Assembly (NCBI GenBank): GCA_029560875.1
Contig: JAKQKB010000033.1
Coordinates: forward strand, 62,001 to 126,000
From: Bacteroidota bacterium
GTDB lineage: Bacteria > Bacteroidota > Bacteroidia > Bacteroidales > Tenuifilaceae
DNA length: 64,000 bases
Direction: 5' to 3'
Part shown: positions 53,912 to 62,505 of the stretch, piece by piece
How the letters are laid out: every line of letters starts with the position of its first letter
Position numbering within the stretch: the stretch's first letter is position 1
Program-made: the position numbers and the translations under genes
Notes under the pieces: generated by a model
What the model saw: only the letters and a program-made list of their open reading frames with translations
What the model was told of the DNA's origin: nothing
Database searches by the model: none

Positions 53912-54667
53912 ATGTCAACTATCAAAAATACTATTAAACATCTCCCAAATGCCATCACATTGTTAAACTTGGTAGCTGGGTGCTTTTCTATTGTAGCATC
54001 GTTCGAAGGACAACTTGAGGCGGCTGGTTTGTTTATTCTAATTGCAGGAGTGCTCGATTTTCTTGACGGATTTACCGCAAGGCTTATAAAAGCCTACTCG
54101 CCTTTAGGTAAAGAATTGGACTCTCTCTCCGATGCAGTTAGCTTTGGTGTTGCCCCATCTATGATTCTTTTCCAACTGATGAAGCAAAGTCTAGGTATTC
54201 CACAGGGCGAAGGATTGCTGGATGGACACTGGTTATTGGCAATTCCATTTGTAATGGCCGCATTCTCATCGTTACGCTTAGGAATTTTCAACCTTGATGA
54301 GCGCCAAACATCATCGTTTATAGGACTTCCAACACCTGCCAACGCTTTTCTGATTGCTGGATTGGTTTTTGGATTGGATAGTACCTGGAGCGGTCTTTAC
54401 AGCTCAATTACAACATCAAGCACAATAATAATTGCAATAGTAGCAATACAATCGTTCCTGCTGGTTTGTGAATTGCCAATGTTCTCGTTGAAATTAAAAT
54501 CGTTAAACCCAAAATTGGCCTACAAACAATTCATCCTTATAGGCGGAGCAATTGCATTTATTGTAATATTCAGGAAAGCATCCTTATCATTCATCATTCT
54601 GTGGTATATTTTACTATCAGTAGTTTTTTACTTTGCTGATAAGATGTTTAAAAATGATAATCAATAG
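53912..54667 (+). CDS. pssA: CDP-diacylglycerol-serine O-phosphatidyltransferase
   Basis: From the ATG at 53912 the protein has 251 residues; a TTG seven codons earlier is possible but gives no added family match. The CDP-alcohol phosphatidyltransferase motif is complete: DGFTARLIKAYSPLGKELDSLSD (DGxxAR, then GxxxDxxxD). About six to eight membrane segments follow the pattern of bacterial PssA. It makes phosphatidylserine from CDP-diacylglycerol and serine, the way to phosphatidylethanolamine. The psd gene that often precedes pssA in this phylum is not here. Confidence 0.93.
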   Translation: MSTIKNTIKHLPNAITLLNLVAGCFSIVASFEGQLEAAGLFILIAGVLDFLDGFTARLIKAYSPLGKELDSLSDAVSFGVAPSMILFQLMKQSLGIPQGEGLLDGHWLLAIPFVMAAFSSLRLGIFNLDERQTSSFIGLPTPANAFLIAGLVFGLDSTWSGLYSSITTSSTIIIAIVAIQSFLLVCELPMFSLKLKSLNPKLAYKQFILIGGAIAFIVIFRKASLSFIILWYILLSVVFYFADKMFKNDNQ

Positions 54668-54691
54668 CCTTTATAAATGGTAAAAATGCCT

Positions 54692-54699
54692 TAATTTTG
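54692..54699 (+). promoter_or_regulatory. -7 box before purS
   Basis: TAATTTTG matches TAnnTTTG, 21 bases before purS. Confidence 0.5.
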
Positions 54700-54720
54700 T
54701 CAGCATAAAACCCAACAAAG

Positions 54721-54978
54721 ATGAAATTTCACGCAGAAATCACCGTAATGCCTTTAAAGGCTCTACTCGACCCTCAGGGAAAAGCAGTAAATGCTACTTT
54801 ACACGGAATTGGATACAACGAGGTATCGAATGTTCGTATTGGAAAGCACGTTAACCTTGAAATTGAAGCCGCAACTAAAGAGGCTGCCATTGAAAAGGTT
54901 ACCGATATTTGCTCTAAAGTTCTATCGAATCCTGTAATGGAGGGATTTGAAATTCACTTGACAGAAGTAAAAGACTAA
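54721..54978 (+). CDS. purS: Phosphoribosylformylglycinamidine synthase subunit PurS
   Basis: At 85 residues this is the normal size for PurS: KFHAEITVMPLKALLDPQGKAVNATLHGIGY, the linker NEVSNVRIGKHVNLEIEA, and a final helix (ATKEAAIEKVTDICSKVL) before NPVMEGFEIHL. PurS joins PurQ and the small PurL to form FGAM synthase in purine synthesis. Neither purQ nor purL is in this window, so the subunits must be encoded apart. Its stop abuts the stop of the convergent DAHP synthase gene with no base between them. Confidence 0.92.
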   Translation: MKFHAEITVMPLKALLDPQGKAVNATLHGIGYNEVSNVRIGKHVNLEIEAATKEAAIEKVTDICSKVLSNPVMEGFEIHLTEVKD

Positions 54979-56082
54979 CTATTCACCGTTAGTTTTACCT
55001 CTAATAATTTCTGCCTGTTTCTTTATGGATTCCTTGTGAACCAACTGAAGCAGGCTTTTTACGTACTCCTCATCCAAGCCAAGTTTTTTCCCACACTCAA
55101 TTCTAGACTGTAAAATGCTCTCCCATCTACGTAGTTCAAAAACCGTAACGTTCCTATTTCGCTTATACTCTCCAATTTGCTCAACCAAACGCATTCGATT
55201 TGCCAGCAACTCTATTATTTGCTGGTCAATTGAGTCAATCTTATTCCTTGTTTGTGCAAGGAAGTCAACAAAATCGTCACTCGACGATGATATATCGTGA
55301 AACGTTAAGGCATTGATTAAATCCGTAAATTCCTTGGGGGTTAATTGCTGCTTGGCATCGCTCAACGCCACAGGAGGATTGGGATGAACCTCAACCGTCA
55401 ACCCATCGAACGATAAATCTAAAGCATGTTGTGCTATCTCGTGAATAAGGCCTGCAAGACCAGCAATATGACTAGGGTCGCAAATAACTGGCAGATTTGG
55501 AAAACGGCTCTTTAAATCGATAGCAAGTTCCCACTTTGGGATATTGCGTAAACGAGAGCGTTCATAAGGGTAAAAGCCCCTATGAATAGCCGCTAACTTT
55601 GTTATTCCTGCTCGGTGAAAACGCTCAATGGCTCCAATCCAGAGTTCCAAGTCGGGGGTAACAGGGTTCTTTACCAAAACGGGAATGTTGGCATCCTTTA
55701 AAACTGCAACTAACTGGTCTACAGAGAAAGGATTTGCAGTTGTACGAGCACCAACCCAAACCATATCAATTCCATACTCAATGGCCTTTTGGGCATGCAA
55801 CGCCGTAGCAACCTCAGTAGTTACAAGCAAGCCAGTTTCTCGCTTAACCCTCTGTAACCATTTTAACCCAACTTCTCCTGCACCTTCAAAACTGCCTGGC
55901 CTAGAACGAGGCTTCCAAATTCCAGCCCTAAACACTTTAACCTTTCCTTCCTTGGCCAAAGCATGGGCAGTTTCCATAACCTGAATTTCACTCTCGGCAC
56001 TACATGGTCCAGCAATTAGTAATGGCTGTAATAAACCATTGTACCAATCTGGTATTGGGGTAATATTTAGTAAACTATTCAA
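54979..56082 (-). CDS. DAHP synthase / chorismate mutase (type II) fusion
   Basis: The 367 residues hold two enzymes. Residues about 1-250 are a type I-beta DAHP synthase: LIAGPCSAESEIQVMETA, VFRAGIWKPRSRPGSFEG, VKNPVTPDLELWIGAIERF, and VICDPSHIAGL (metal His region). This step joins PEP and erythrose-4-phosphate. Residues about 270-355 are an AroQ-type chorismate mutase: QTRNKIDSIDQQIIELLANRM, then RWESILQSRIECGKKLGLDEEYV. In this arrangement the mutase domain senses chorismate or prephenate and controls the first enzyme, in line with known AroQ-fused enzymes. The order, synthase first, is the Bacteroidota form. Confidence 0.95.
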   Translation of the reverse strand: MNSLLNITPIPDWYNGLLQPLLIAGPCSAESEIQVMETAHALAKEGKVKVFRAGIWKPRSRPGSFEGAGEVGLKWLQRVKRETGLLVTTEVATALHAQKAIEYGIDMVWVGARTTANPFSVDQLVAVLKDANIPVLVKNPVTPDLELWIGAIERFHRAGITKLAAIHRGFYPYERSRLRNIPKWELAIDLKSRFPNLPVICDPSHIAGLAGLIHEIAQHALDLSFDGLTVEVHPNPPVALSDAKQQLTPKEFTDLINALTFHDISSSSDDFVDFLAQTRNKIDSIDQQIIELLANRMRLVEQIGEYKRNRNVTVFELRRWESILQSRIECGKKLGLDEEYVKSLLQLVHKESIKKQAEIIRGKTNGE

Positions 56083-56243
56083 AACAATCGATTATTTGGT
56101 GTAAAGGTATATAGATTATAGTGACTTATTAGTTATACAATAAAAATTAGGAGCAACAGGCTAAAATTGCTCCTAATTATTCGGTTTAACCTTATTATTT
56201 GGTAAATGCTAATCATTAAATGTAAACATTGCGCCTTGCAAAT

Positions 56244-56366
56244 TTAAGCATTTTCCTCGGGTTGCTTTTTTTCCCAGTGCTTAATGGTCCATACACTTAG
56301 CTTGTAGCTGATGTACATAAGCACAGGCCAACTCAGCAACCATAATATCTCCGATATATACTTCAT
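56244..56366 (-). CDS. Tiny membrane protein at the end of the cyd operon (CydX-like candidate)
   Basis: This 40-residue frame starts 12 bases after the cydB stop on the same strand. It reads as one membrane helix (about residues 5-27, ISEILWLLSWPVLMYISYKL) followed by a basic and then acidic tail (KHWEKKQPEENA). The size, place and one-helix layout are those of CydX/CbdX/CydS-type small subunits of cytochrome bd, though its sequence does not match E. coli CydX. The fit to the operon and clean start and stop make it a likely real gene. A role as third oxidase subunit is inference. Confidence 0.72.
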   Translation of the reverse strand: MKYISEILWLLSWPVLMYISYKLSVWTIKHWEKKQPEENA

Positions 56367-56378
56367 AACATAATTATT

Positions 56379-57530
56379 TTAGTAAACGTGCGATTCTGAC
56401 TTCATCTCTTCCTCATCTATCTGCTTAACATTGATGCTCTTCCAAGCATACCAGATGTAAGCCACAACAAACGGAATTAGCAACGACACAAAACTCATCA
56501 CTGTAAGGGTAAACTTGCTCGATGAACTATTAAAAATGGTTAGCGAGTGCTGCAAATTGAATGTTGAAGGGTAATACGCAGTGTTGTTCCAACCGGCTAT
56601 TAGGAGCAGTGCCAGTACTGCAAGAACCGTTCCTGCACCAGTAAACCATATCCCTTTGGTATAGTTGGATATTAAAGACTTAGCAATACCCCAAAGCACA
56701 AGCAACACGCCTACTAAGAACACTATCAGAACGACAGGCATCTGAATAAAGTTATGCAGGTACTTGTACTTGGCCATAAACACTGTTCCATCGGCTGGAT
56801 TTACTGCAAAACCATCGCGCAACATCAACCAAATTGTAAAAACTAGGAATAGCACAACAAATGGTAAAGCGTTGTATAGCAGATGTTTCTTTGCACGTTC
56901 GAAAATCGCATTATGGTTAACGTGATTCATAAAGTAAAGGATTGCCAATGTCCGCGCTAAAAAGAATACCGTTAAGCCAAGTGCAAGGTTATGAAGGTTA
57001 AGGGCAGCCTCCAAACCATGCCAAGGTGTTTCCCACGATGAGATAACGGGGTTACTGGTATTGGTCAAATTCATCTTATCCACAGAAAACATTGACCCTG
57101 TAAAAAATGTTGCCACGGCTGTTCCAAGCAGAATTGTACCAAGCAAACCGTTGATGTAAAGGAAAACCTCGTAGGTTCGCTGACCCAAAAAGTTATTGGG
57201 TTTACTTCGGAACTCGTACGAAATTGCCTGAACAATAAAACAGAATAGTATGGCCATCCAAACCCAATATGCTCCGCCAAAACTAGTTGAATAGAACAAC
57301 GGGAACGATGCAAAGAACGCTCCACCAAAAGTTACAAGCGTTGTGAAGGTAAACTCCCACTTACGTCCAAGTGCATTGATAAGCATTGTACGCTCCAATT
57401 CGGTTTTTCCGAGGGTGTAAATTAACGTTTGTCCGCCCTGAACAAAAAGCAGAAAAACCAACAATGCACCAAGCAGCGATATTATAAACCACCAGTAATG
57501 CTGCAAAAAGATATATGTAGTATCAACCAT
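56379..57530 (-). CDS. cydB: Cytochrome bd ubiquinol oxidase subunit II
   Basis: The 383 residues form the eight to nine membrane segments of CydB, beginning with the long helix block WWFIISLLGALLVFLLFVQGGQTLI. TMLINALGRKWEFTFTTLVTFGGAFFASFPL and a C-terminal SSKFTLTVMSFVSLLIPFVVAYIWYAWK match the family. CydB pairs with CydA and helps bind heme d, giving a high-affinity oxidase that reduces oxygen to water with quinol. It starts 2 bases after cydA and ends 12 bases before the tiny membrane gene. Confidence 0.96.
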   Translation of the reverse strand: MVDTTYIFLQHYWWFIISLLGALLVFLLFVQGGQTLIYTLGKTELERTMLINALGRKWEFTFTTLVTFGGAFFASFPLFYSTSFGGAYWVWMAILFCFIVQAISYEFRSKPNNFLGQRTYEVFLYINGLLGTILLGTAVATFFTGSMFSVDKMNLTNTSNPVISSWETPWHGLEAALNLHNLALGLTVFFLARTLAILYFMNHVNHNAIFERAKKHLLYNALPFVVLFLVFTIWLMLRDGFAVNPADGTVFMAKYKYLHNFIQMPVVLIVFLVGVLLVLWGIAKSLISNYTKGIWFTGAGTVLAVLALLLIAGWNNTAYYPSTFNLQHSLTIFNSSSSKFTLTVMSFVSLLIPFVVAYIWYAWKSINVKQIDEEEMKSESHVY

Positions 57531-57532
57531 AG

Positions 57533-59095
57533 CTATTTACCTCCCTCTTTAGGTCCAATTTTAATTTGCTTGAACATTATGCGCAACTCCGCAATTAGCA
57601 GAGCGGTGAAGATTGTGAAGAAAAGGAAGAAAGTAATTTGTACTGCGCTAGAATCAATTCTGGAAACCGCCGCTACTGTTGGCAAAATATCCTGTATTAC
57701 CCAAGGTTGACGACCAACCTCTGCAACAATCCAACCAGTTTGACTGGCTATGTATGCAAGCGGAATCATCAGTATTGATAAACGCAAAATCCACTTATTG
57801 ATTTTAAACTGACGGAAGTAAACCAAGTAAAGTATTAGCATAAAGAAACCGATAAACAGGAATCCTAAAGCTACCATAATATGGAAACTATAGAAGGTTA
57901 GCGGAACGTTTGGGATTATGCTCTTGGGATTATTCAGATATCCATACCCAAAGTACTCAAAATTATCGTTAAGTATTGCTCTATAATATGCTACTGCTGC
58001 AGTATCGTTGGCATCTTTTGCAGCAGTGTAATCGGCAAGAGCCTTAATAGCGATTTTACCCCGCTCAATCTTCTGCTCGGCAGAAAGGGCAACCTTTTCA
58101 ACACCATTTTTATCGACATAGGTGTAACCGCCCTCAACAATATCCTTTACTCCAGGTACAAAAGCATCGCCACTGCGATAGCCAAGGAACGATAACATTT
58201 TGGGAATCTGAATACGGAAAATGTATGGGTCCTTATCATCGTCGTGCTGTTTTCCGGGTGTTAAAGCGCCAACTACTACTAGCGGAGCACCCTCCTGCCC
58301 TTCGTACAACCCTTCCATGGCTGCCAGTTTCATGGGTTGTTTTTGGGCAACCTGATACGCTGAACCATCGCCAGTTAAAGCAAGAAATATTGATGTTACC
58401 AATCCAAAAACTGCCGCTACAATTATGCTTCGCTTAGCAAGCAGAATATTTCTGCCCTTAAGCAAATACCATGCGCTAACACCAATCACAAATATTGCAG
58501 CGAGCACATACCCTGAAGTTATTGTATGCAAAAATTTGTTTATAGCAACTGGTGAGAAAAGCACCTCCCAAAAATTGTGCATCTCGTTACGCGCCGTGTC
58601 AGGGTTGAAGTACATACCGGCAGGATACTGCATCCAACCATTGGCAACGAGAATCCATAATGCAGAAAGATTTGCTCCAACCGCAACCAGCCAGGTTGAA
58701 ACTAAATGGAACTTCTTGCTAACCTTATTCCAGCCAAAGAACATCACTGCAATAAAGGTCGACTCCATAAAGAACGCCATAATACCCTCAATGGCCAATG
58801 GAGCTCCAAAAATATCGCCCACAAACCACGAGTAGTTGCTCCAGTTTGTACCAAACTCAAATTCCAGAATGATACCAGTTGCAACACCAATGGCAAAGTT
58901 AATTCCGAAGAGGGTCATCCAAAATTTTGTGATTCGTTTCCACTCCTCGTCGCCCGTTTTAACGTAAAGCGTTTCCATAAACGCAATAATAAAAGCTAGT
59001 CCTAGGGTTAACGGAACAAAAACCCAATGATACATTGCCGTGAGAGCAAATTGCGCCCGCGACCAGTTGACCAGCGAAAGGTCGAAGTGTTCCAT
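57533..59095 (-). CDS. cydA: Cytochrome bd ubiquinol oxidase subunit I
   Basis: The 520 residues hold the CydA helices. His23 in MYHWVFVPLTLGLAF fits the heme b595 ligand and the His in KFLHTITSGYV another heme ligand; GWMQYPAG is the family block. The quinol loop (about residues 245-385) is long, with many charged residues. Together with CydB it forms the bd oxidase, prized for oxygen affinity and often used by Bacteroidota in near-anoxic places. No other terminal oxidase is visible here. It lies 3 bases after a DUF4492 gene that is a usual cyd partner in the phylum. Confidence 0.97.
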   Translation of the reverse strand: MEHFDLSLVNWSRAQFALTAMYHWVFVPLTLGLAFIIAFMETLYVKTGDEEWKRITKFWMTLFGINFAIGVATGIILEFEFGTNWSNYSWFVGDIFGAPLAIEGIMAFFMESTFIAVMFFGWNKVSKKFHLVSTWLVAVGANLSALWILVANGWMQYPAGMYFNPDTARNEMHNFWEVLFSPVAINKFLHTITSGYVLAAIFVIGVSAWYLLKGRNILLAKRSIIVAAVFGLVTSIFLALTGDGSAYQVAQKQPMKLAAMEGLYEGQEGAPLVVVGALTPGKQHDDDKDPYIFRIQIPKMLSFLGYRSGDAFVPGVKDIVEGGYTYVDKNGVEKVALSAEQKIERGKIAIKALADYTAAKDANDTAAVAYYRAILNDNFEYFGYGYLNNPKSIIPNVPLTFYSFHIMVALGFLFIGFFMLILYLVYFRQFKINKWILRLSILMIPLAYIASQTGWIVAEVGRQPWVIQDILPTVAAVSRIDSSAVQITFFLFFTIFTALLIAELRIMFKQIKIGPKEGGK

Positions 59096-59098
59096 AGT

Positions 59099-59317
59099 TT
59101 ATTTTTTAGGGTTATTGGTTAACTGTTCAATAACGTAGTTGCTACGTTCTTCGTCGGTTTTAAAATTTCGTTTTAGGATATTTGGGAAGAAAAAAATCTT
59201 AAGAACTGCAAACATCACAAAGAGTTTAATTAATATAATAATCCACAGCGTTTTGCCAATGGTCATACTTTTAAAACCCTCGTAGTAGAAGCGGAAGATG
59301 CGTTTAATCATATCCAT
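59099..59317 (-). CDS. DUF4492 small membrane protein of the cyd operon
   Basis: This 72-residue protein has a polar N-terminal part (MIKRIFRFYYEGFKSMTIGK), one hydrophobic stretch (LWIIILIKLFVMFAVLKIFFF) and a charged tail (EERSNYVIEQLTNNPKK), matching DUF4492. The family is found directly ahead of cydA in Bacteroidota and Campylobacterota-like genomes, so a role in assembly or stability of the bd oxidase is likely but not shown. It is the first gene of the operon, with a very good promoter right upstream. Confidence 0.9.
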   Translation of the reverse strand: MDMIKRIFRFYYEGFKSMTIGKTLWIIILIKLFVMFAVLKIFFFPNILKRNFKTDEERSNYVIEQLTNNPKK

Positions 59318-59331
59318 ATTTTTAACTCAAA

Positions 59332-59362
59332 CAAATTTACATTTTTATGGTTACGGAACAAA
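59332..59362 (-). promoter_or_regulatory. Promoter of the cyd operon
   Basis: On the minus strand TTTG (59359-59362), a 19-base gap and TAAATTTG (59332-59339). The leader would be very short, about 10 bases before the first gene. Confidence 0.72.
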
Positions 59363-59448
59363 CTCCGATGATAAATAACACTATTTGCCTGTTGATGTTC
59401 GTTGATTTTGCAATATTACTATCAACTAGAAACAACAACCCTTGCCCC

Positions 59449-59478
59449 TTGTTGTTTAGCAAATTTGATGTAGATTTG
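59449..59478 (+). promoter_or_regulatory. Promoter of the HAD hydrolase gene
   Basis: TTG (59449-59451), a 19-base gap and TAGATTTG (59471-59478), 22 bases before the start. Confidence 0.68.
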
Positions 59479-59500
59479 AAACTCATTTAGTTAAATAACG

Positions 59501-59920
59501 ATGCTTAGGATTGCGGTTGATTTTGACGGAACAATTGTAGAAAATGCCTACCCTGCTATTGGCAAGCCAATGCTATTTGCCTTTGAAACTTTGCGGGAAC
59601 TACAGAAACGCGGATTTGTATTGATTATGTGGACTGTTCGTGAGGGAAAATCGTTAGAGGAGGCTGTAGAGTTTTGTAGGAGTAATGGTGTAGAGTTTTA
59701 TGCAGTTAACCGCAATCATCCTGAGGAAGTTATGGACAGCGAAACGCCACGTAAACTTTTAGTTGATATTTTTATTGACGATAGAAATATTGGTGGATTT
59801 GTAGGCTGGAGTAAGGTATGGGAATTGCTTTGTCCCAGTGTTCCAGACCATATTGCGGAAAAGAACCTTCTTAATCAGTATAAAAAAAAGAACTTTTTTC
59901 AAAGACTTCTTTCTAGGTAA
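59501..59920 (+). CDS. Small HAD-superfamily hydrolase (BT0820-like)
   Basis: The 139 residues are a cap-less HAD domain. Motif I is VDFDGTIVENAYP with the nucleophile Asp and the second Asp; IMWTVREGKSLEEAVEFC gives the motif II Thr; and IFIDDRNIGGF gives the motif IV acidic pair. Relatives include the Bacteroides protein BT0820, a small phosphatase of unknown substrate. The protein has a basic C-terminus (QYKKKNFFQRLLSR). It is divergent from the cyd operon and lies 21 bases before the glutaminyl cyclase gene, with which it may be co-transcribed. Confidence 0.9.
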   Translation: MLRIAVDFDGTIVENAYPAIGKPMLFAFETLRELQKRGFVLIMWTVREGKSLEEAVEFCRSNGVEFYAVNRNHPEEVMDSETPRKLLVDIFIDDRNIGGFVGWSKVWELLCPSVPDHIAEKNLLNQYKKKNFFQRLLSR

Positions 59921-59941
59921 ATAAATTAAAATCGATTTAAA

Positions 59942-61024
59942 ATGAAGACTTTAACAATCGCCATTTTTTCAATATCGTTAGTATTTGCAGGATGTTCAAA
60001 TGGAAGAGGCGACCAATCGGCCGTAGCAGAAAGTAAACCAACTGAAAAACCAATTAATTTAATTCGAATTGACACACCAGTAAATGGCTCTACGCTTACA
60101 ATTGGAGAAGCAATCAACCTTGAAATTAAATTAGTTGAAACCACCCTGCAACCCGACTCCATAATACTTTACATTAACAACAACAAGGTTGACAATTTGA
60201 AAGAATACAGCTATTCCATTCTAACAAAAGGATATTCACTTGGAACTGTTAGAATTAATGCGACGGCATGGAAAAATGGGCAGCGACAAACTGCTTCAAC
60301 AAGTGTTTTTCTTAAATCAAACATCTCTCCTAAAAAATACACCTATAAGGTCATCAAAACATTCAACCACGACCCCAAGGCCTACACCCAAGGATTATTC
60401 TACCACAACGGATTCCTTTACGAAGGAACTGGACAAAATGGCTCATCGAGTTTGCGTAAAGTAGAACTTGAAACAGGTAAGGTAATTCAAAGTAACAACT
60501 TAGAACAGGATTATTTTGGCGAAGGTATTACATTTTTTGGTGATAAAATTTACCAACTAACCTGGACAAGCGGCATAGGATTTGTTTACGATGCCGAAAC
60601 TTTTAAAAGGCTACACAGTTTTAACTACGCAACCCAAGGCTGGGGGCTTACAACTATAGGGAATGAACTTGTTATGAGCGACGGTTCCAACATCCTTTAC
60701 TTTATGGAGCCAAACGGATTTAGTGAAGTGAGAAAGATGGAGGTATTTGATAATTATGGCCCGCAAAAAATGCTAAATGAGTTAGAATATATTGATGGTA
60801 AAATATGGGCAAACGTTTTTACTACTAATCGTGTTGTTATAATCGACCCGCAAAGCGGAGCAGTTGTTTCGGAAATTGACTTCACTGGAATCCTTAAAAA
60901 CTCGGATAAAACGGGCAACGAAGATGTATTAAATGGTATTGCATACGACCCTAACACCAAGCGAATATTTGTTACAGGGAAAAACTGGCCCAAACTATAT
61001 CAAGTTGAAATTGTTAGCAAGTAA
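59942..61024 (+). CDS. Glutaminyl-peptide cyclotransferase, lipoprotein
   Basis: The 360 residues start with a lipoprotein signal ending VFAGCSN. After a short Ig-like stretch (residues about 35-120, INLIRIDTPVNGSTLTIGE) comes the plant-type glutaminyl cyclase beta-propeller: FNHDPKAYTQGLFYHNGFLYEGTG, then DYFGEGITFFGDKIYQLTW, and QKMLNELEYIDGKIWANVF. The enzyme turns N-terminal Gln into pyroglutamate on proteins exposed by signal-peptide cleavage, a step known to matter in Bacteroidota such as Porphyromonas. Many exported proteins here have Gln right after the predicted cut, such as those at 22136, 24598 and 36108. It is followed by the aspartase gene after 9 bases. Confidence 0.92.
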   Translation: MKTLTIAIFSISLVFAGCSNGRGDQSAVAESKPTEKPINLIRIDTPVNGSTLTIGEAINLEIKLVETTLQPDSIILYINNNKVDNLKEYSYSILTKGYSLGTVRINATAWKNGQRQTASTSVFLKSNISPKKYTYKVIKTFNHDPKAYTQGLFYHNGFLYEGTGQNGSSSLRKVELETGKVIQSNNLEQDYFGEGITFFGDKIYQLTWTSGIGFVYDAETFKRLHSFNYATQGWGLTTIGNELVMSDGSNILYFMEPNGFSEVRKMEVFDNYGPQKMLNELEYIDGKIWANVFTTNRVVIIDPQSGAVVSEIDFTGILKNSDKTGNEDVLNGIAYDPNTKRIFVTGKNWPKLYQVEIVSK

Positions 61025-61033
61025 CAAGCAGAA

Positions 61034-62470
61034 ATGATGCGTAAAGAGTCCGACTACCTTGGTTCACTAGAAATTCCCGAAGATGCCCTTTATGGAACAC
61101 ACTCCTTAAGAGCTCGGGAAAATTTTCCCGACAATAGTTTATTCCACAAGGAATGGTACCAGGCAATGGGATTGGTTAAGCAGGCTTGCTATATGACCTA
61201 CCACGAGTTTGTTCATACGGCCAAGAATGATACAGAACTAAAACTGAAGGAGTTTAACTTTCTTCCGAACCATATCATCGAGACCCTAACATCAGTTGCT
61301 ACCGAGGTTCATAACGGCGATTATTTCAACCATTTCATAGTTCCTGCTATTCAAGGAGGTGCAGGAACAAGTATAAACATGAATGTGAACGAAATTATTG
61401 CAAACGCATCGCTGCTTAAACTTGGCCATAAAGCAGGCGATTATAAAATTATAGACCCAATTGAGCACGCAAACATATTCCAATCCACTAACGATGTTGT
61501 TCCTACAGCATTAAGGATTGCAGCCGTGAGGTTACTTGTTCTCCTGGAAGAATCAATCAACAACACGCGTGCTAGATTTGAGGGTCTTGAGAAGGACCAT
61601 CGGAACTCGTTACGAATTGGATACACCCAAATGCAGGCAGCTGTTCCATCATCGTACGCACAACTGTTTAGTTCATACAGCGAGGCCTTATCACGCGATT
61701 GGTGGCGGGTATCCAAATGCTTTGAACGCATTAAGATTGTAAACCTTGGAGGTGGTGCAATAGGAACAGGTGTTGGCACTCCACGCTACTTTGTTATGGA
61801 GGTTGCCAAGCATTTACAAATGCTAACAGGGTTCCCTTTCACTCGTAGTGAAAATCTTAACGATGCTACCGCAAACCTAGACTCATTTGTGGAGGTTCAC
61901 GCAATTCTAAAAGCACACGCAGTAAACCTCGAAAAAATGGTTTCGGACTTAAGGTTACTAGCGTCGGACATGGCTGGCAATGCCATTTCAATACCAAAAA
62001 AGCAAGTTGGAAGTTCAATAATGCCGGGAAAGGTTAACCCCGTTATTCCTGAGTTTGTAGTTAGCGTGGCACATAAGGTTTACGCAAATGATATGATAAT
62101 TTCGGGTTTGGCAGGACAAGGAATGCTAGACTTAAATGCTTACATACCTACCATAGGTCACGCATTGCTGGAATCTATAAAATTGCTTATTGCAGCAAAC
62201 AATACCGTTGCTCAAAATCTAGTGAATGGCATTGAGGTTGATATTGAGAAATCCAAACAACAACTATTAAGCAATCCATCAATTACAACTGCATTGCTTC
62301 CATTTATTGGATTCAACAAGGCTGCAATTATTGCCAACGAGATGCGCCAATCCAAAATCGACATTTTTGAAGCCAACGCAAACTTAAAGTTGATTGACGA
62401 GGAAAGACTACAGGAAATTATCAAACCTGAGAATTTGCTTAAGTTAGGTTACTCGCTCCGAGAAATTTAA
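61034..62470 (+). CDS. aspA: Aspartate ammonia-lyase
   Basis: The 478 residues belong to the aspartase/fumarase superfamily. The signature GSSIMPGKVNPVIPEF has the catalytic Ser of the mobile loop. QGGAGTSINMNVNEIIANAS and FQSTNDVVPTALRIAAVRL form the other active-site regions. The N-terminus (RKESDYLGSLEIPEDALYGTHS) is closer to aspartases than to fumarase C, so I call it AspA; it turns aspartate into fumarate and ammonia. Fumarate made this way could serve as an electron sink in anaerobes. The gene follows glutaminyl cyclase by 9 bases. Confidence 0.88.
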   Translation: MMRKESDYLGSLEIPEDALYGTHSLRARENFPDNSLFHKEWYQAMGLVKQACYMTYHEFVHTAKNDTELKLKEFNFLPNHIIETLTSVATEVHNGDYFNHFIVPAIQGGAGTSINMNVNEIIANASLLKLGHKAGDYKIIDPIEHANIFQSTNDVVPTALRIAAVRLLVLLEESINNTRARFEGLEKDHRNSLRIGYTQMQAAVPSSYAQLFSSYSEALSRDWWRVSKCFERIKIVNLGGGAIGTGVGTPRYFVMEVAKHLQMLTGFPFTRSENLNDATANLDSFVEVHAILKAHAVNLEKMVSDLRLLASDMAGNAISIPKKQVGSSIMPGKVNPVIPEFVVSVAHKVYANDMIISGLAGQGMLDLNAYIPTIGHALLESIKLLIAANNTVAQNLVNGIEVDIEKSKQQLLSNPSITTALLPFIGFNKAAIIANEMRQSKIDIFEANANLKLIDEERLQEIIKPENLLKLGYSLREI

Positions 62471-62505
62471 ACTTGCATTCGCATTAAACAAGAGTCTTAC
62501 AATAA

